Assembly (NCBI GenBank): GCA_963070105.1
Contig: OY718806.1
Coordinates: 3,989,865-4,053,864 of the forward strand
Length of the DNA stretch: 64,000 bases
Direction: 5' to 3'
From: Litomosoides sigmodontis
Taxonomy: Eukaryota > Nematoda > Chromadorea > Rhabditida > Onchocercidae
A program made the position numbers and the translations under genes. Below the pieces are notes generated by a model. The model was not told the origin of the DNA. It saw nothing but the letters and a program-made list of their open reading frames with translations, and did no database searches. Every line of letters starts with the position of its first letter. The stretch's first letter is position 1. Below are positions 11,644 to 24,149 of this stretch, piece by piece.

Positions 11644-13702
11644 AAATCGAAATCCAAAATCGAAATCCAAATCCATCCGATCCCATTGAAGAGATGAGCC
11701 AATACAGGAAGCCAATACAGGACGAAGACGCAGTAGCTGTAAGCGAAGGCAAGAACGCAACAGAGGTGTTGTAGAGAGTGATTGATCGAGATCGTTGTTC
11801 TTTGCGACAGATTATGTTGCTCGCTACTGACGATGAGAAATTATTATGTCTTCCTCATCCTTCATCTCTCTATCCTCTTTCATTCCTCTTCTTACGTCAG
11901 CTACGTGGGCAGCTGTTATTAAGCCGTGTGATCTTGGTACCATTCTGGTGAATATCAAGTGACCCTCGTCTTTTTCCTATCTTCCCCTTCTCTGTCCATA
12001 GTCGTTCCAGTCTTGTTCCCGTTTTGAACAATTACTAGGTATTATTAGACGGTCGCGTTAAATTAACACTTTGTTAATTAAAAGAGATGTTATTGGATGT
12101 GTGCCTTACATAACCTTAGGTAGAATGATGCAGCTTTTTACCAGTGTTTTCGTAGAAGCAGTTCGAAAATTTATACGGAGTATTTGAGTGAATGTATGAA
12201 ATGTATCATCATCGAAGTTGTAGAAGGCGAGGTAGTTTGTTTGTAACGCAGTCACGGTAATAACAATGCTCGCGATGATCGATCGAGCATTGAGCACATT
12301 TATTAGCACATTCCAATCTACTCTCCTTATCGAACTACCTGATTAGTGCTCACTGCTCACTGTTATATTATTGGTTGTTGCATAAATTAGTGAATGCATT
12401 AGTCCAGTCCGCCCATGCAAGTAGTTTGACTTTGGTAATGACGTTATTAGTTGATGTGATCGTTGTAATTTGCCAGTTTACGGAATGGGATAACCAATGT
12501 TAGTTGAATAGTAAATCCGCATGAAATGAAATATTCAGTCGCTGGTGCTACTTCGAACAGTTCATTATTAGCATTGTTACTGTAGTGTCCTGTTATGTTG
12601 ATACTGCTGCTGAGTGGCAGTTGTTGAAGTTAATCAGTCGCAGGTGCGAAGTGATAAGTGTCTAACATTCTACCTGTACTGCATTCATACAGCTTCACTA
12701 TATCTTTCCGGAGCTCTTCTTTCATTGATTTGAAAATTTGCTTGCAAACCATCGCATTGCTTTTTCTTCCGTGATTCAGGCTGACACTTCACCTTTTTTA
12801 TGCTTTAGCAATTTTGTTTGAAACTGTCAGGCTGTTTTGTGTGCCACATCATGACATCTTTCAAGTTAACCTCATCATATTAATCCATGTTAAGGTTGAC
12901 GCCGTACAATAATGACTTATGGTAATCAATCTGAGGCTCGTCCAATGCACAGCTTACCTGTTTTGCTGTAGTTTTGCTTTACCGTCAGGAAAATAATCAA
13001 TCTTTCCCCCAGCAACTGGCTCATAAATAAAAGTAATTGAAGTGTTCTTTTCCTAACGGCTTATTATTTCAAGAATGGACCGTTGCGAGAGTCTGCTATA
13101 TTTACTGACTGCTTCCATTGTACTTATTATTTGATAGTTTCGAAGGTTTTGCGAAATATGTGACTGTTCAACATCTCTCCAAATACATGATCAGTGTTAC
13201 TTGCTATTAATGTCACCTTTTTTGTCACTATCGTTTTGTAAGCTTACCAAATTCTGCGTACTTATAAGCCTTAAGCAGTAAATTTTGAATCTGTTGCATG
13301 ACGAAGGTTCAGTTGTGTATGGTTAGCACGTATTGCAGTCACCACAGGCTATTTAATAATGTGCAGAAGATAGGAAGTATGGGCGAAAGTTAATGCTATG
13401 GAAGTTTAATAGTACAAATTTGACCGGAATCGGATTTTATGACGGCGTTATGATGAAGTGTATGCAGATTGACCCTTTTATAAATTACTGATGCTGGCAT
13501 TATTTCGAAAAGTTTTTTTCCTGTGTCAAGAAAGTAGTGTGTACGAAGAAGTATCAGTTAAGGTTAATGATGTAATCATGTAAAAGGAATAGACGATTTG
13601 TAATTTGTGGTGATGAGCTGATCAGGTGGGTAGATCGTGAGGTAGGGGGTTGGACGATTGAAGATATGCAAATAAATAACAATGAGAGGATAACCTCTGT
13701 GG

Positions 13703-13710
13703 TATATAAG
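13703..13710 (+). promoter_or_regulatory. TATA-box candidate
   Basis: TATATAAG followed by AGGCGTGCC is a good TATA match about 1.3 kb before the first GATA-gene exon I can place with confidence (14996). No start site or first exon could be assigned to it. Confidence 0.25.
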
Positions 13711-13857
13711 AGGCGTGCCTATCACTTGGTGACATATGTATGATTGACCTGTACGCAACACAAAGCGGAAAATATTCGTGGTAGCAGGTAGTACCGCAGT
13801 TGTTGGTGGCACTGAATTCAGCTAGTACCTTACCCAACTGAACAAATAGCAGTTGGT

Positions 13858-13960
13858 TGTGTTAACCTCTGTGACAATTCTATGTTCTTATCCTTCGACT
13901 AACTTAGGTGACAACTTTATGTTCGTGTCGATCGACGAATAACCTAGGTGACAACATACT
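13858..13960. repeat. Degenerate tandem repeat, unit about 40-45 bp
   Basis: Three diverged copies of a unit containing TAACCTAGGTGACAAC-like sequence followed by a pyrimidine-rich stretch. The copies differ by several substitutions. Confidence 0.5.
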
Positions 13961-14136
13961 GTCCTCGGTGCTTCCACTCCTCCTCTTTTTCCTCATCCTC
14001 CCCTTTTTGCTCCAAGTGACCGTGTTGTGAACTGGTTTTACAGAGGGTACTGCTGATGTTCATTGATGTGACTCATTGAGTATTCCTGCATCTTCCCGTT
14101 CCCTCTCTATTCAACACTTGCCACTCTGTTCATCTT

Positions 14137-14300
14137 CTACTTAACGAACTTTACATTGTTCAGCGAATTTTCATCCTCGTTTTTCAGCACCACTTCTTCA
14201 AATTCAGAAATCTGTTCTGACTCTTCCATTTCGATGTCTAATTCTTCACGTAAATCAAGCACGTAACCATGTTCAATTATTACGACAACTATACAACTTT
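14137..14300 (-). CDS. Ambiguous coding-like segment, acidic on minus strand
   Basis: The minus strand has an acceptor (TTGTATAG) and a possible donor (AAT/GTAAAG near 14150) framing an acidic peptide containing LDLREELDIEMEESEQ. The plus strand of the same DNA has its own acceptor (TTTTTCAG near 14188) and a Ser-rich frame that could be an N-terminal exon of the GATA gene, but its phase does not join to 14605-14652. Both cannot be right, and either may be chance. Confidence 0.2.
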
Positions 14301-14604
14301 TTCGCCGCTCCCTACACTCTTTGTCTATAGACATCACTATTGGAAGAGTGCGAATGTTTGTTAACATGTTTGCTTGAATTCAATTTTGTGGTAGCAGTGG
14401 CTATGTAATATTCAAATTGTTTATCATATTTGTTTTAAAGTATAAGTTGTTCGAACGTTTTGTGAACAGTCTCTCCTCTCTTGCTCTTCGTTATCACTGT
14501 TATGGATTTTTTCGTTATTCCTTTTTCCGTCTTTTCATTTCATAATTGCTTGGGCATTTTGTTTTGAAGATAACGAAAAATGACGTCATTCTTTTTTGTT
14601 GGAG

Positions 14605-17389
14605 GCACCATCATCGATCTCAGCTGAAGAAACGTTCGAGATAGAACTCTCTGTAAGTGCATGTGTGTGCAGCAAGGATGACAATGGTTGCTTCCTCGCC
14701 TCTTCCATTAACTACAAATATGGGTTGTGCCTCGTGTCGGCAACTTCATGCCGATATAAAGGTTTGATTTTTGTAGCTTATTTAATTCTTACTGGTGGTT
14801 GGCTTGATCGTATGTGTGCGTAAAAAAGGGAAATGACAGCAAACAGTTGTATGTGTATTATGTTATTCAGGAAGTTTGTCAAAGGCTACCCGCATTTTTT
14901 ACTATAATATGTAATCTTTAGTGTTGTTGAGAAAATTAAGTATGCTGTGTAATTGTGGATAAAGTATTACTCATAAATTGTGTTTTGGAGTTTAGGACTG
15001 CGTTGCGCAACTATCCGATAAATTGGATCAATTACGTGTGCGGGTTGAGACACTGTTTGCTTTGAGGCAACCTGGATATGGAGTTGACGTAGCAGTGAGT
15101 GCCGATGATGATAAAAGTACGACCGACAGATCGATAACTCTGAAAGATGAAGTGGTAGGTATGATCAGTTTCAAAAATCCTGATTTTATTACTGAAATTT
15201 AGTGCCACGGTAGCAAGTTTGTTAATATTTAGTGTTTGAATAATTTTATAGTGGATTTTCATCTTACTGATTAAATTACAGCTCGATCTGTTTAATTCAG
15301 GAACTCAGAAAGTGGATGGTCGTGTTTTTAGTAATCCTATTCTGCGTTTGTAGTATTTTGAAACTCTTCATTGAGTTCCGCTAGTGAAACGTGTAAGCTA
15401 TTTCCACGGTAGTCAAGAGATATTTCTATTATTTTCACCAAGGTTGAGAATTTCATTGGATCGAAAAACTGAAAGTATTAGCCACATTTGCATGTTGATT
15501 TCATTTAGGTCTCTGAATGTGGAACAGAAGAGAAAGAGACACCATCACCTTCACTGCTTGAGAATAGCGATGCAACGATAGGAAACGCTGAAAGGCAAGT
15601 TTTTTTTTGTCAATAGTGTTAGTGTTCTTGTCGTCTCGGATTTTTGATTTAGAGCAAATTCATAAAGAGTGGCTCACTTGTTCACTTTTCAGTGAGGTGA
15701 CGCCAACAGATAATCACAATCATGCACTGAGCGGTAGCAGGAAACGGAAACCAAACAGGGAAGCAGTACACAGAGTAGAGAAAGTCAACAACAGTAACAG
15801 TTTGCGTGCTCAGAATCTGGTAAGTGTACACCTCTATCTTACGAAATGTTTTGTTAACACTAAAGCAGAGGAACTTTCACACCCAGTACTCTTTATCAGT
15901 ACTGGATACATATGCTGAGTGGTGTCAGAATAGGTTGTATAAAAGTATTGAAGGGAATACTTTGAATTGTTGACGGCTGTAAGAAATACCCGAGTGAAGG
16001 TGTATTGGACGCAAACGCTTGTTGCTTACGTCATGGAAATGTTTAAAATAAGATGCAAAATGTGTAATAACTTTTTCTGAATATACTGTTCGATTTTCTC
16101 TTTTATTGAGTTACTCCTGGAGTCCATTGTGTGCCGGTAGCGTTACACGAAACATTTTGGATGATGATGAAATTTTTCTTTTTTTAAGAACACATATCTT
16201 GGATATGCCTATACATACGTTCGAAACCGATTTACTGCAGGATTCAGTTGTAAATCAAAAGCCAATAGAAGCAGTGGTTAAGACTGATGGTTTCATGTAT
16301 CCAGCAGCTGCACTTTTTGACTCTTTTTCGTTGGCCGCAAATTTGATGGTTACCGGAGGCGCAAATGCAGCGGCGCAGCAGAATATTCTTTCAATGCTGT
16401 GTCAGCAGCCAGCCACATCCCATCCTCCCACTTCGTCTACACCAAACAGCACAGAAGACGGTATGAATGACCTCGCCATGGAAGTAAGTTCTTCCTTGAT
16501 ATTCTCTGGAGTTCGGATTTGCGATATTTGCCAATTAATGCATGATAATTTTTAGTGGGGAAAATTTTTAATAAATTTGAATGGAAATGACTGTTTCAGT
16601 AATTTTTGATAAACAGGCTTTGTTAGTCTTCAGGTAGACTTCGATTTCTAGCGTGCTTAACTACCTACTATAATTTTACATTAGTTTAGGAAGAAATCTT
16701 ATTGCTTGTTTTTTTATTGCTTTATTTCTTTTGTTTTTTCTTGCAAATTTGAAATTTTTTCTCAGGAAGAGGAAGATACAAGCAATAATAGCAACAATAA
16801 TTCTCCATCAATGTCGCGGTGCAGTAATTGTTTAACAACGAAGACGACAGCTTGGAGGAGGGATCAGACTGGTAAATTAGTATGCAATGCATGCGGCCTT
16901 TATTATCGTTTACATAGGGTAAGTTTTCGTTGGCTCTTGCTAACCAATTAACATTTCTTCTACCGAAATCATCTGATCTCCATAATTTTTTTTATTCCAG
17001 TATTGCACAAAATTTTTCTGCTTAGATGCCAAAGATTTTTTTTTGGAAATGCTGACGCGCATAGACTTTTTCTTCTATAAGTTGTTTTGGATGGTGGGTA
17101 TTTAATGTTAACGGATTTTCATAAATGGTTTTTGCAGACAAATCGACCGGTACACATGCGAAAAGATATCATACAACAGCGTTTTAGACGCCGCGTCAAA
17201 GAAGAGGATGCTGCATCTGCTAATCCCCAATCTGTTCTTTCATCACTAATTTCAATTTCACCTTCAGCTGCAGCTACATTTGCACTTTTAGAACAGCAGC
17301 ATAATTCATTGCAAGGGAATCTCAATGGACAACCATTATTTGAACAGCAGAATGCGTTGCAAGCCCAGAATCAAACGGCACCCATTTGA
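14605..17389 (+). CDS. egl-18/elt-6-like: GATA-type zinc finger transcription factor, EGL-18/ELT-6-like (5' end uncertain)
   Basis: DNA-binding protein expected to recognise WGATAR sites. Exons that join in phase: 14605-14652 (tentative), 14996-15154, 15509-15594, 15693-15819, 16241-16483, 16766-16918, 17138-17389; no start codon was placed. The finger is C-x2-C-x17-C-x2-C: CSNC then [10 protein letters not shown], ending [12 protein letters not shown]. The exon junction falls right after it, and the basic tail [19 protein letters not shown] completes the DNA-binding domain. Upstream there is a possible helix ([18 protein letters not shown]), a basic patch ([10 protein letters not shown]) and an Ala/Gln-rich segment. 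The C-terminus is Gln-rich and ends QNQTAPI. The basic-tail wording is closest to the C. elegans seam-cell factors EGL-18/ELT-6 as I remember them. The intron at 15595-15692 starts with GC. Confidence 0.88.
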
Positions 17390-20300
17390 TTGTGGTATTT
17401 CTAATCTGTAGGTGATAAGTGGTCGTTTTTTTCGTCAGCATAATTTAGAACAGCGACAAATGTTACACTTTATTTTGCAAATTTGCGAATGAGTACGTAG
17501 TTTTTATGTTTTTAATTTGGTTTATTATTCTTTTTTTCTCTTTTTTGGTTTAGTAAGTTGTGATTTTCCTGGCATAATACTTTATCATTTGAACCAGTTC
17601 AATAGTTTTTTATGCTTATGCGAATGGGCACAGTTTATTTTTGTTCTTACCGCAGTTCTTTTCTGCTGTATTTGATACTCACTTATGTATATAAACAGTG
17701 GAGTTGCCTTGGCTGCTTTTTTTTTAAGAATTCTCGACTATTTTAGTTGTTCAGTCACCTCTGAAGTTTGATTTTTAAAATGGAATTGAATACCAATTTC
17801 GCCAAACAGATTAGGTTACTAGATTACGAATCTTGAGGACAAAAATTAAGCAGGTAACAGAAATTGATGAGAAAAAAAATTAGATTGAGATATTGGTTGG
17901 AGTCGAGCCTGTGCAGCTTCATTGTTTTGAATTTTTTCTTTCGAAAATTTTTTTGGAGCATGTTCATTGTTTTGAAGATGTCTTCCAGTTTTTAACAGTC
18001 ACTTTGTTATACATAGCGACCAGCAGCCGGGTTTTTCCAGTCGTTTTTATCACATTTTTAAAATTTCTCCGTCTTAAGATTTTCAAAGACACTGCTTTAA
18101 TATTTTGTGCTTTTTGTTCCATTGATATATGTGTAGCTTTCTCTGTTTAGCTCGTAAGCAGCTAATTTTTTCATTCATTTTTTCCTCCTTTGAACTACCG
18201 ATGCATAAGCATAATCTCTTACTTCCAAACCGTTGTGTACGCATGTTTTGCACTACCGAGCTTTACCTGTTTATTTCATTTTTTCTAATTTTATATTCCT
18301 TATATTTCTTTTCATTTGTTTCCTTTCTTTCTCTTTGTTACCAGTGTGTCTTTTATTCACTTCATCTGTATTTTCCATTCCACAATAGCATTTTTGTTTG
18401 TTTTCTTTGACTGGTGTGAACCATCTCTTATGCACATAATTGTTCTCAAACTCGTCATATATTTTCAAACTTGAATTTGAATCGATTTTATTAATTCAGT
18501 TTAATTCTCATGTAGAAGCCCGTGTCAAAGGAATTTTATTTTTCCATAATTCCCTTTTTGCTTTTTCTCGCATAGTCACTTCATCCTTTTTACATAATTT
18601 GTTTGTCTAGTAATGGACGTGCATAATATCCTATAATGGTGCGAGCAAAAGTTTTTTTATAATTTTTTAAAAGATTTCATTCAAATGTTCCCAACAAGAG
18701 AAAGTAGAGTTTATGCACTGGTTGGAAATGCGTTTGACTCAGCTACTGAGATCACGAAGTTGGGCTTTCAAAATTTGAGAGTTTTTAGGATATACTAACA
18801 AAATTTTTGAACTTTATGATAGGAATAATTTCCGATCGTGTTTTCCTGGTTTGGTGAATAGACCTATCCTCAATAGTTACCAAATTACCGTTGTGGTAAT
18901 TTGAAGTTGGGTTATTTTGATTCACCTAAATGGCAAAGTGCATTTAACGGACTTGAGGTTATAGTTGTACTAGTCGTCCTTTCGGATCAATGGAGGTTGC
19001 TGTCAGGAGCGGATGGTGCGCAATTCTCATGTATGTGGATTAGAATTAGGTCAGTTTGTGGTTATTGTATATCATTAGTTGAACTGAGGATATAATGGTT
19101 TGGATGCATTGCATATTGGGATTCATTTTTCACTCGCAGTGAAAAGACATTGCTGGACTGATTATGATTATTGTGTTTGGAATGTGTAGAGAGAGAGAGA
19201 GAAAGGGAAGGAAGGGTTGACGGGTGGTTGATACTCATTTTAACACTTGACAGATTGGTGGAGAGGGGATGTTAACCGATAGTGGTTTTGTGGGGTGGAG
19301 GGGAAAATGGATGAGGCAGAGGTACATGCCACCCCCCAACGTTTCATTGTCATCTTCATCGTCCGTCATCTTGCAGTTGTTCACCCTCGAAAAGCGTCTT
19401 TCCAGTTCACATTGTGAAATGGCCTTGTTGTACTCTCGTCAAAATTATCGATATCAGTCCTGCCTGCATCTGACTCATCATTACTCCTTGCTTCCTATGC
19501 ACTTCCCTCCCTCTTACTCATTCTCTCATAGAGGCTGGAGTTGCTGTGACTTTCTAGTCCACCTTGTTATCACCAGTAATTTTAGGTTGCATGTGTGTAT
19601 CATATATCCAGACATATATACATGCCTATCAGGGTATTTCTTCTTGATGTCAGGCTACTCCCTCTTATCCTGTGATATAGAAGGGAAGGCGGGAAGAGGG
19701 AGCATGGCGACATCCTATTTCCCTCATGATGTACTCAATGGACAGACAAATGTGTGCGCGCGTGTATGTGTGTGGGAGTCTGTGTACCTTCGCACAGGCC
19801 ATCACTATAATCAACGCACATTAACAGACAGGCACTACCGCTGTCGCGATCACCATTATCCTTCCCTTCTTCCCTCACACTCCCACCCCGTTCTCCCATC
19901 GGCCTTTGCCTCATCACGGACGGGGCCGTATCACAAATCGCTGTCATCGTGGGCAAGCTACATTCACACCTCAAACTATATGCGACTTTCTGAACCTACC
20001 TTACTTTCGTGACTGTAAGCTTGACGTACATGTAACAACCATCTCGTTCTATTACAAACATCTATCACCAAGTTAAGCCCTTGTTGCGTACATCAGTTCT
20101 GCTCCTTCCCATGTGATTACTTTTAGAATGGATTTAAATTGGTTTATAAATGAACTGAATCCATGTGATGTAGCCTCGCAGAAGAAATATGAATTCCTCG
20201 TCCTTGTTCCCTCTTACCAATCTGGATGATATTTGATCCCATCCTCCACAGGCAAGTAGCGCATGTTACAATACTTCAATTCTAGATGAATACGGAACGC

Positions 20301-21015
20301 CGACAATGCTCAGAGGCCGGAGGAATCAGGTTCGTTCAGATGAGCTTGCTCGTTGCATAAGAAGGAACTGAGATTTTTTCATAAACAAAAACCCAAGTAA
20401 AATAACATCGATAGAAGTTGAAAGAGTGTTTAGAACCGGAAAGAATGTTTAAGAAACATTTCAGCATATTGCAAGTATTTGAAAACCATACAAACGTTAT
20501 AAAATAACAATGTGGGTTGCTAGCAAATGTGAATGAAGATTTGACTAACCGTTACAAAAAGATACTTAAGAAATCACAAAAACTGTAACCTTAACATGAA
20601 TGGACAACAACTATAGAATTGGGAGGAAGTTTGTTTGGATTGGAGCGAAAATTGCACAAATTTCTTGTTAAATGAAAGCTGTTTTCAACAGTACAATCTT
20701 ATATAATTCCTTAAATTCCAAATGTGCCTCTGTGTTCCATGTAAAACAGCATTCGAAATTGTCGCATTTACCATATCCAGTAAACCATTTTGTCTTAGGA
20801 AGACATGCCCTGCACAGCGTACACGATTTGCAACCGGCTTAACATGTGGAATTAAGCAGCCCTTAAAGAGACCCAGATATTATGCCCTAAAAATGAATTA
20901 CTACAGGGAAGGAAGAGAAGTAAATTCTGCGTTTGGAATGGCCAAAGCATCGATATCAGTACAGAAAGAGAATCTGATGCCTAGGAGAATAAACTGGCAA
21001 ACACCGTTCAATGTA
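17390..21015. other. Gene-poor interval between GATA gene and signal peptide peptidase
   Basis: T-rich sequence (about 17880-18480) follows the GATA stop. A GC-higher zone at 19260-20000 contains a 247-codon open frame that I do not accept as a gene. A near-perfect 9 bp hairpin (CAAATTACC and its complement) lies at about 18880-18902. The minus-strand 3' UTR of signal peptide peptidase should end just below 21016. Confidence 0.5.
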
Positions 21016-24000
21016 TTAATCAGTTTTATTTGCGCTCTTCGATTTTTTCGGCCGACTTTTCTTCTCAATTAAATGTTCCTCACAGTAATTAAGCATATCA
21101 TACGCTTCACCACGAATGCCTGCGACCGAGAGAGGAACTAATACACATACTGGGACTAAGTAAAGCAGTGCCGGCTGTGCTGCCTGAAATTTCACTGGTA
21201 TTAGAATTCTGTACGTCCAGTTATTTGAATTGCTATATACGTAATACAGTGTAGCAACATAGGTCTGTTACATATTCAAATATTTAAGCAAAGATGTGGC
21301 TTTTTGATCAATGTAAAGCCTCTACACGTACAATGACGTTGTAAACTAAAAGATGAACCCCTTAGCAAAAAAAATTGAGTAAACTGATTCGGCAGTTGAA
21401 AATATGATTGCTTCGTATGAAGCTTGAAATCAATTCACAGTAGACATTTGATCATATCGATTTACACGAACTGGAATATTTGAAAACCTAATCGGTTTAC
21501 CTTGGAAAAATGCATCACGCCCATCGTAACCATTAAACCAAAGCAGTATGCCACTGTAGTTATGAGGAAATAGTGACGTGGCCTCTTGTAACTACCTCCC
21601 GAACCGATGTAGTGATCAAATCGCCGAAGTAAAGCAATAAATATTCCTGGTATTACAATATCACCCAAACCTGCAAGCAGTAGACTGCAGTTACCCGGAC
21701 AGAAAACTATTCAAGGAAACTTATTATGAAAAGAAAGAATCCACTCATTGGTTTCGTTTGTGTACAGGAAGAGTTTCAAGTTAACTGTTTTCCATTTTTT
21801 AAAAGGAAATGATATAAACAAAAAATATATATAAAACACATTAATAATAATGAATCCATCCGCCATAGTTTTTAACTTTGCTAAATGCTTACCAAGCATT
21901 GCATGTTTGCCAGAATTACTGATTCCATGACGATAGATATCTTGTGGAAACTGAAGCAGTAATGGAGCATCGATACCCCTAGCAACTGTGGTCATTACAT
22001 CGGTGGCGAACACCCAGAAAACGTCATAAATAAAAAGTCCAGCCAATAACATTGTTCCCGCCTAGAATACATTTGAATATTTGAATCCTGCTTAAATACA
22101 AGAGATGTCATAGAACAAAAATATGCAGCTAAAAACATAGGATGAAAGAAAACGAGTCACTGCCAGAAATCCGGTTACATGAAGTATATGTGAACAACAG
22201 GAAAGCAACCTTAAAACTACATAAATGTATGCTTTCAATACCGTAAATCGAGAAAGCAACACCAAGTATGTTATTCGTTATCCAGTGCCTTCTGTAAAGA
22301 TGTGATACACCCACACACAAGCAACATAGTATGGCAACAATGTCGTGAGTATCCCATTCAATTTTGATAACATATTCCTGAAACAGATGATTAAGACGCA
22401 GAAAGTAAATATTTCCCTACAACATGTCCTTCCTCACCTTCATAAAGTCATACGTAACTATGTCTGCTATTTGTGCTTGCTACTGCAACAAAAGTTATTC
22501 AAAATAAAAACATGTTACTTACAAAACTGTCATTAGCTGCTCCTTCGATGCTACCTTCCATTTCTGCTCTGCCTCTTTTCAATGACCAAAAATACGTATA
22601 ATTAATTTTTGGCTGATGGTTTCCAATGGGAAGCTCACGAAGAACATAAGAGAAAACTGGCTTTAAAATTGCAGCGAGAGCAATACATCCTGAATAATAA
22701 AATTTCATATTAAAAAGCATTAATTTTACATTAAAAGTTAAAAAACATTAAAGATCCAAAATTCAACGGTTTCAAAATAGAGCATACTTCACAGTTTAAG
22801 TAAATTTTAAAGTTACCTTCCCAACACAGCAATATTAGCAACAAATACATTACATTGACTTGGTTGATAAGAGGCAGGAAATCGAACGCCTTTTGCAACA
22901 TACTCTTTGAAGAGCCTCCTTCCATAACAACCGATCCACCTACAGCATTAGTCACCCAAGACGATTCAATATGTGATGAAAGCTTTAGCGGTAAATAACT
23001 GCGCACTACTGAATAGATTCTGTGCCGGCACTCCGTATCGCATCTTAAAACACTAAATTAAATTTGCTTAAAGTAACAATGGTGATAAGAGTCCATGCTA
23101 CCTACCGAAAAAGTTGAAATTTCAGCCCGCTACAGTTCGATCACCTTTAAACTTTAACAAATTGATGTTAAATCTCATACGTATCAGCATTACAAATATC
23201 TGCTAAAAAATTTTACCATAGATTGCGCAAATATATAACTTTACAATACTCGTAGAATTCTAACCATCTTCTGTTGCGAACTTAACGACAGTAAGGTTAT
23301 AGTGAGGCTACATATATTTTATTTAAATTATCGTAGCATCGGATTATTCAAACTGCAGTTGCTCATGCATCTGATATCTTCTGCAACGAAGCACACGTAC
23401 CCAAAAAAGATATAAAGTCCGAATAGAACACAGGAAGCCGTTATTGGAAATTTTTTTGCTTCACTCTCTGTTATCGATGTTTCAATGAGACGCTTTTTAC
23501 GCATGTGTTTTTGCACGAAATACAGGGAACGAATGCTACCGATAACAATAGAAAACAGTGCCATACCATATATGGAACCATATGCTGTTATCTGGAAAAG
23601 AAAGTAAATCTGGTGAACGGCATTTATCTAACAACGATTACTTCACATTTTATTATTCTGTTAAATACATTCATTTAAGCTCAAAGACTTACCTGAACGA
23701 GTTATAACTTTACAAAAGTGAAATTCACATAGTTGATTTCATCATTCATATAACGTTTGAGTGCTTTTTTTTAGAAATTGCTGCATACGTACAATAGAAA
23801 CAATTAGCAATCTGTGTGTCTTGCTAATGATTTCGACAATGGTTTCCAGCAAATAGAAACAGAAAAATGAATTGCAAAAGATATTAGAAAGTTTCTGATA
23901 AATAAAGGATTTAATCAAAAAGGAAATGCAAACTTACGAGCCTTAGTCACCAAAAGACAATTTACTCCCCCTTATAATAGCTAAAGTAATACTTAGCGTA

Positions 24001-24123
24001 GTGCTAAAGTGATTTCAAATAAAAGACTTGACTTCCAACCTGTTCTTTCGCTGTGAAGCTGATTGTAGCATTGGCAATATTGGAAATTATGTTACCATCA
24101 GATGGTGATGTCGTTTCCGTCAT
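21016..24123 (-). CDS. HM13/SPP: Signal peptide peptidase (intramembrane aspartyl protease)
   Basis: Presenilin-type intramembrane protease of the ER that cleaves remnant signal peptides. Exons on the minus strand: 24040-24123, 23401-23591, 22817 to about 22905 (5' limit uncertain), 22523-22689, 22210-22377, 21893-22061, 21501-21670, 21016-21183. The two catalytic aspartates are in FIYDVFWVF and in AMLGLGDIVIPG, the latter rebuilt across an intron in phase. The PAL motif is in AQPALLYLVPV. The block HWITNNILGVAFSIYGIE also matches the family. The N-terminus is polar with NAT and ends TAKEQ before the first membrane span. The C-terminus is lysine-rich (EKKSRPKKSKSANKTD) rather than a textbook KKxx. 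IMP-2 is the expected C. elegans counterpart. Confidence 0.95.
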
Positions 24124-24149
24124 TCTGCACTTTTCCAGCTGAAAAATAG
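24124..24149 (-). promoter_or_regulatory. Candidate spliced-leader acceptor ahead of signal peptide peptidase
   Basis: The minus strand reads CTATTTTTCAG and then 15 bases to the ATG. This is a strong acceptor with no coding exon before it, consistent with SL addition or a 5' UTR intron. Confidence 0.45.

Larger units (their letters stand above)
11677..14604. other. Gene-poor interval between microsatellite and GATA gene
   Basis: Mostly AT-rich sequence with no confident exon. It holds a TATA-like element at 13703-13710, a degenerate tandem repeat at about 13858-13960, and an ambiguous open segment at 14137-14300 listed separately. Upstream exons and the promoter of the GATA gene may be here. 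Confidence 0.5.

Noticed and set aside
9792..11774. Very long open frames (550-660 codons) on both strands repeating Pro-Ser-Ile-His or Met-Asp-Gly-Trp
   Set aside because: They are the translation of the uninterrupted (ATCC)n array, which has no stop in any frame. Flanking residues match no family and there are no splice or codon-use signals.
19269..20012. 247-codon open frame on the plus strand
   Set aside because: It lies in a GC-higher, CT-rich stretch where stops are rare. The peptide is rich in Ser, His, Tyr and Leu with no domain or conserved block, and no splice context supports it.
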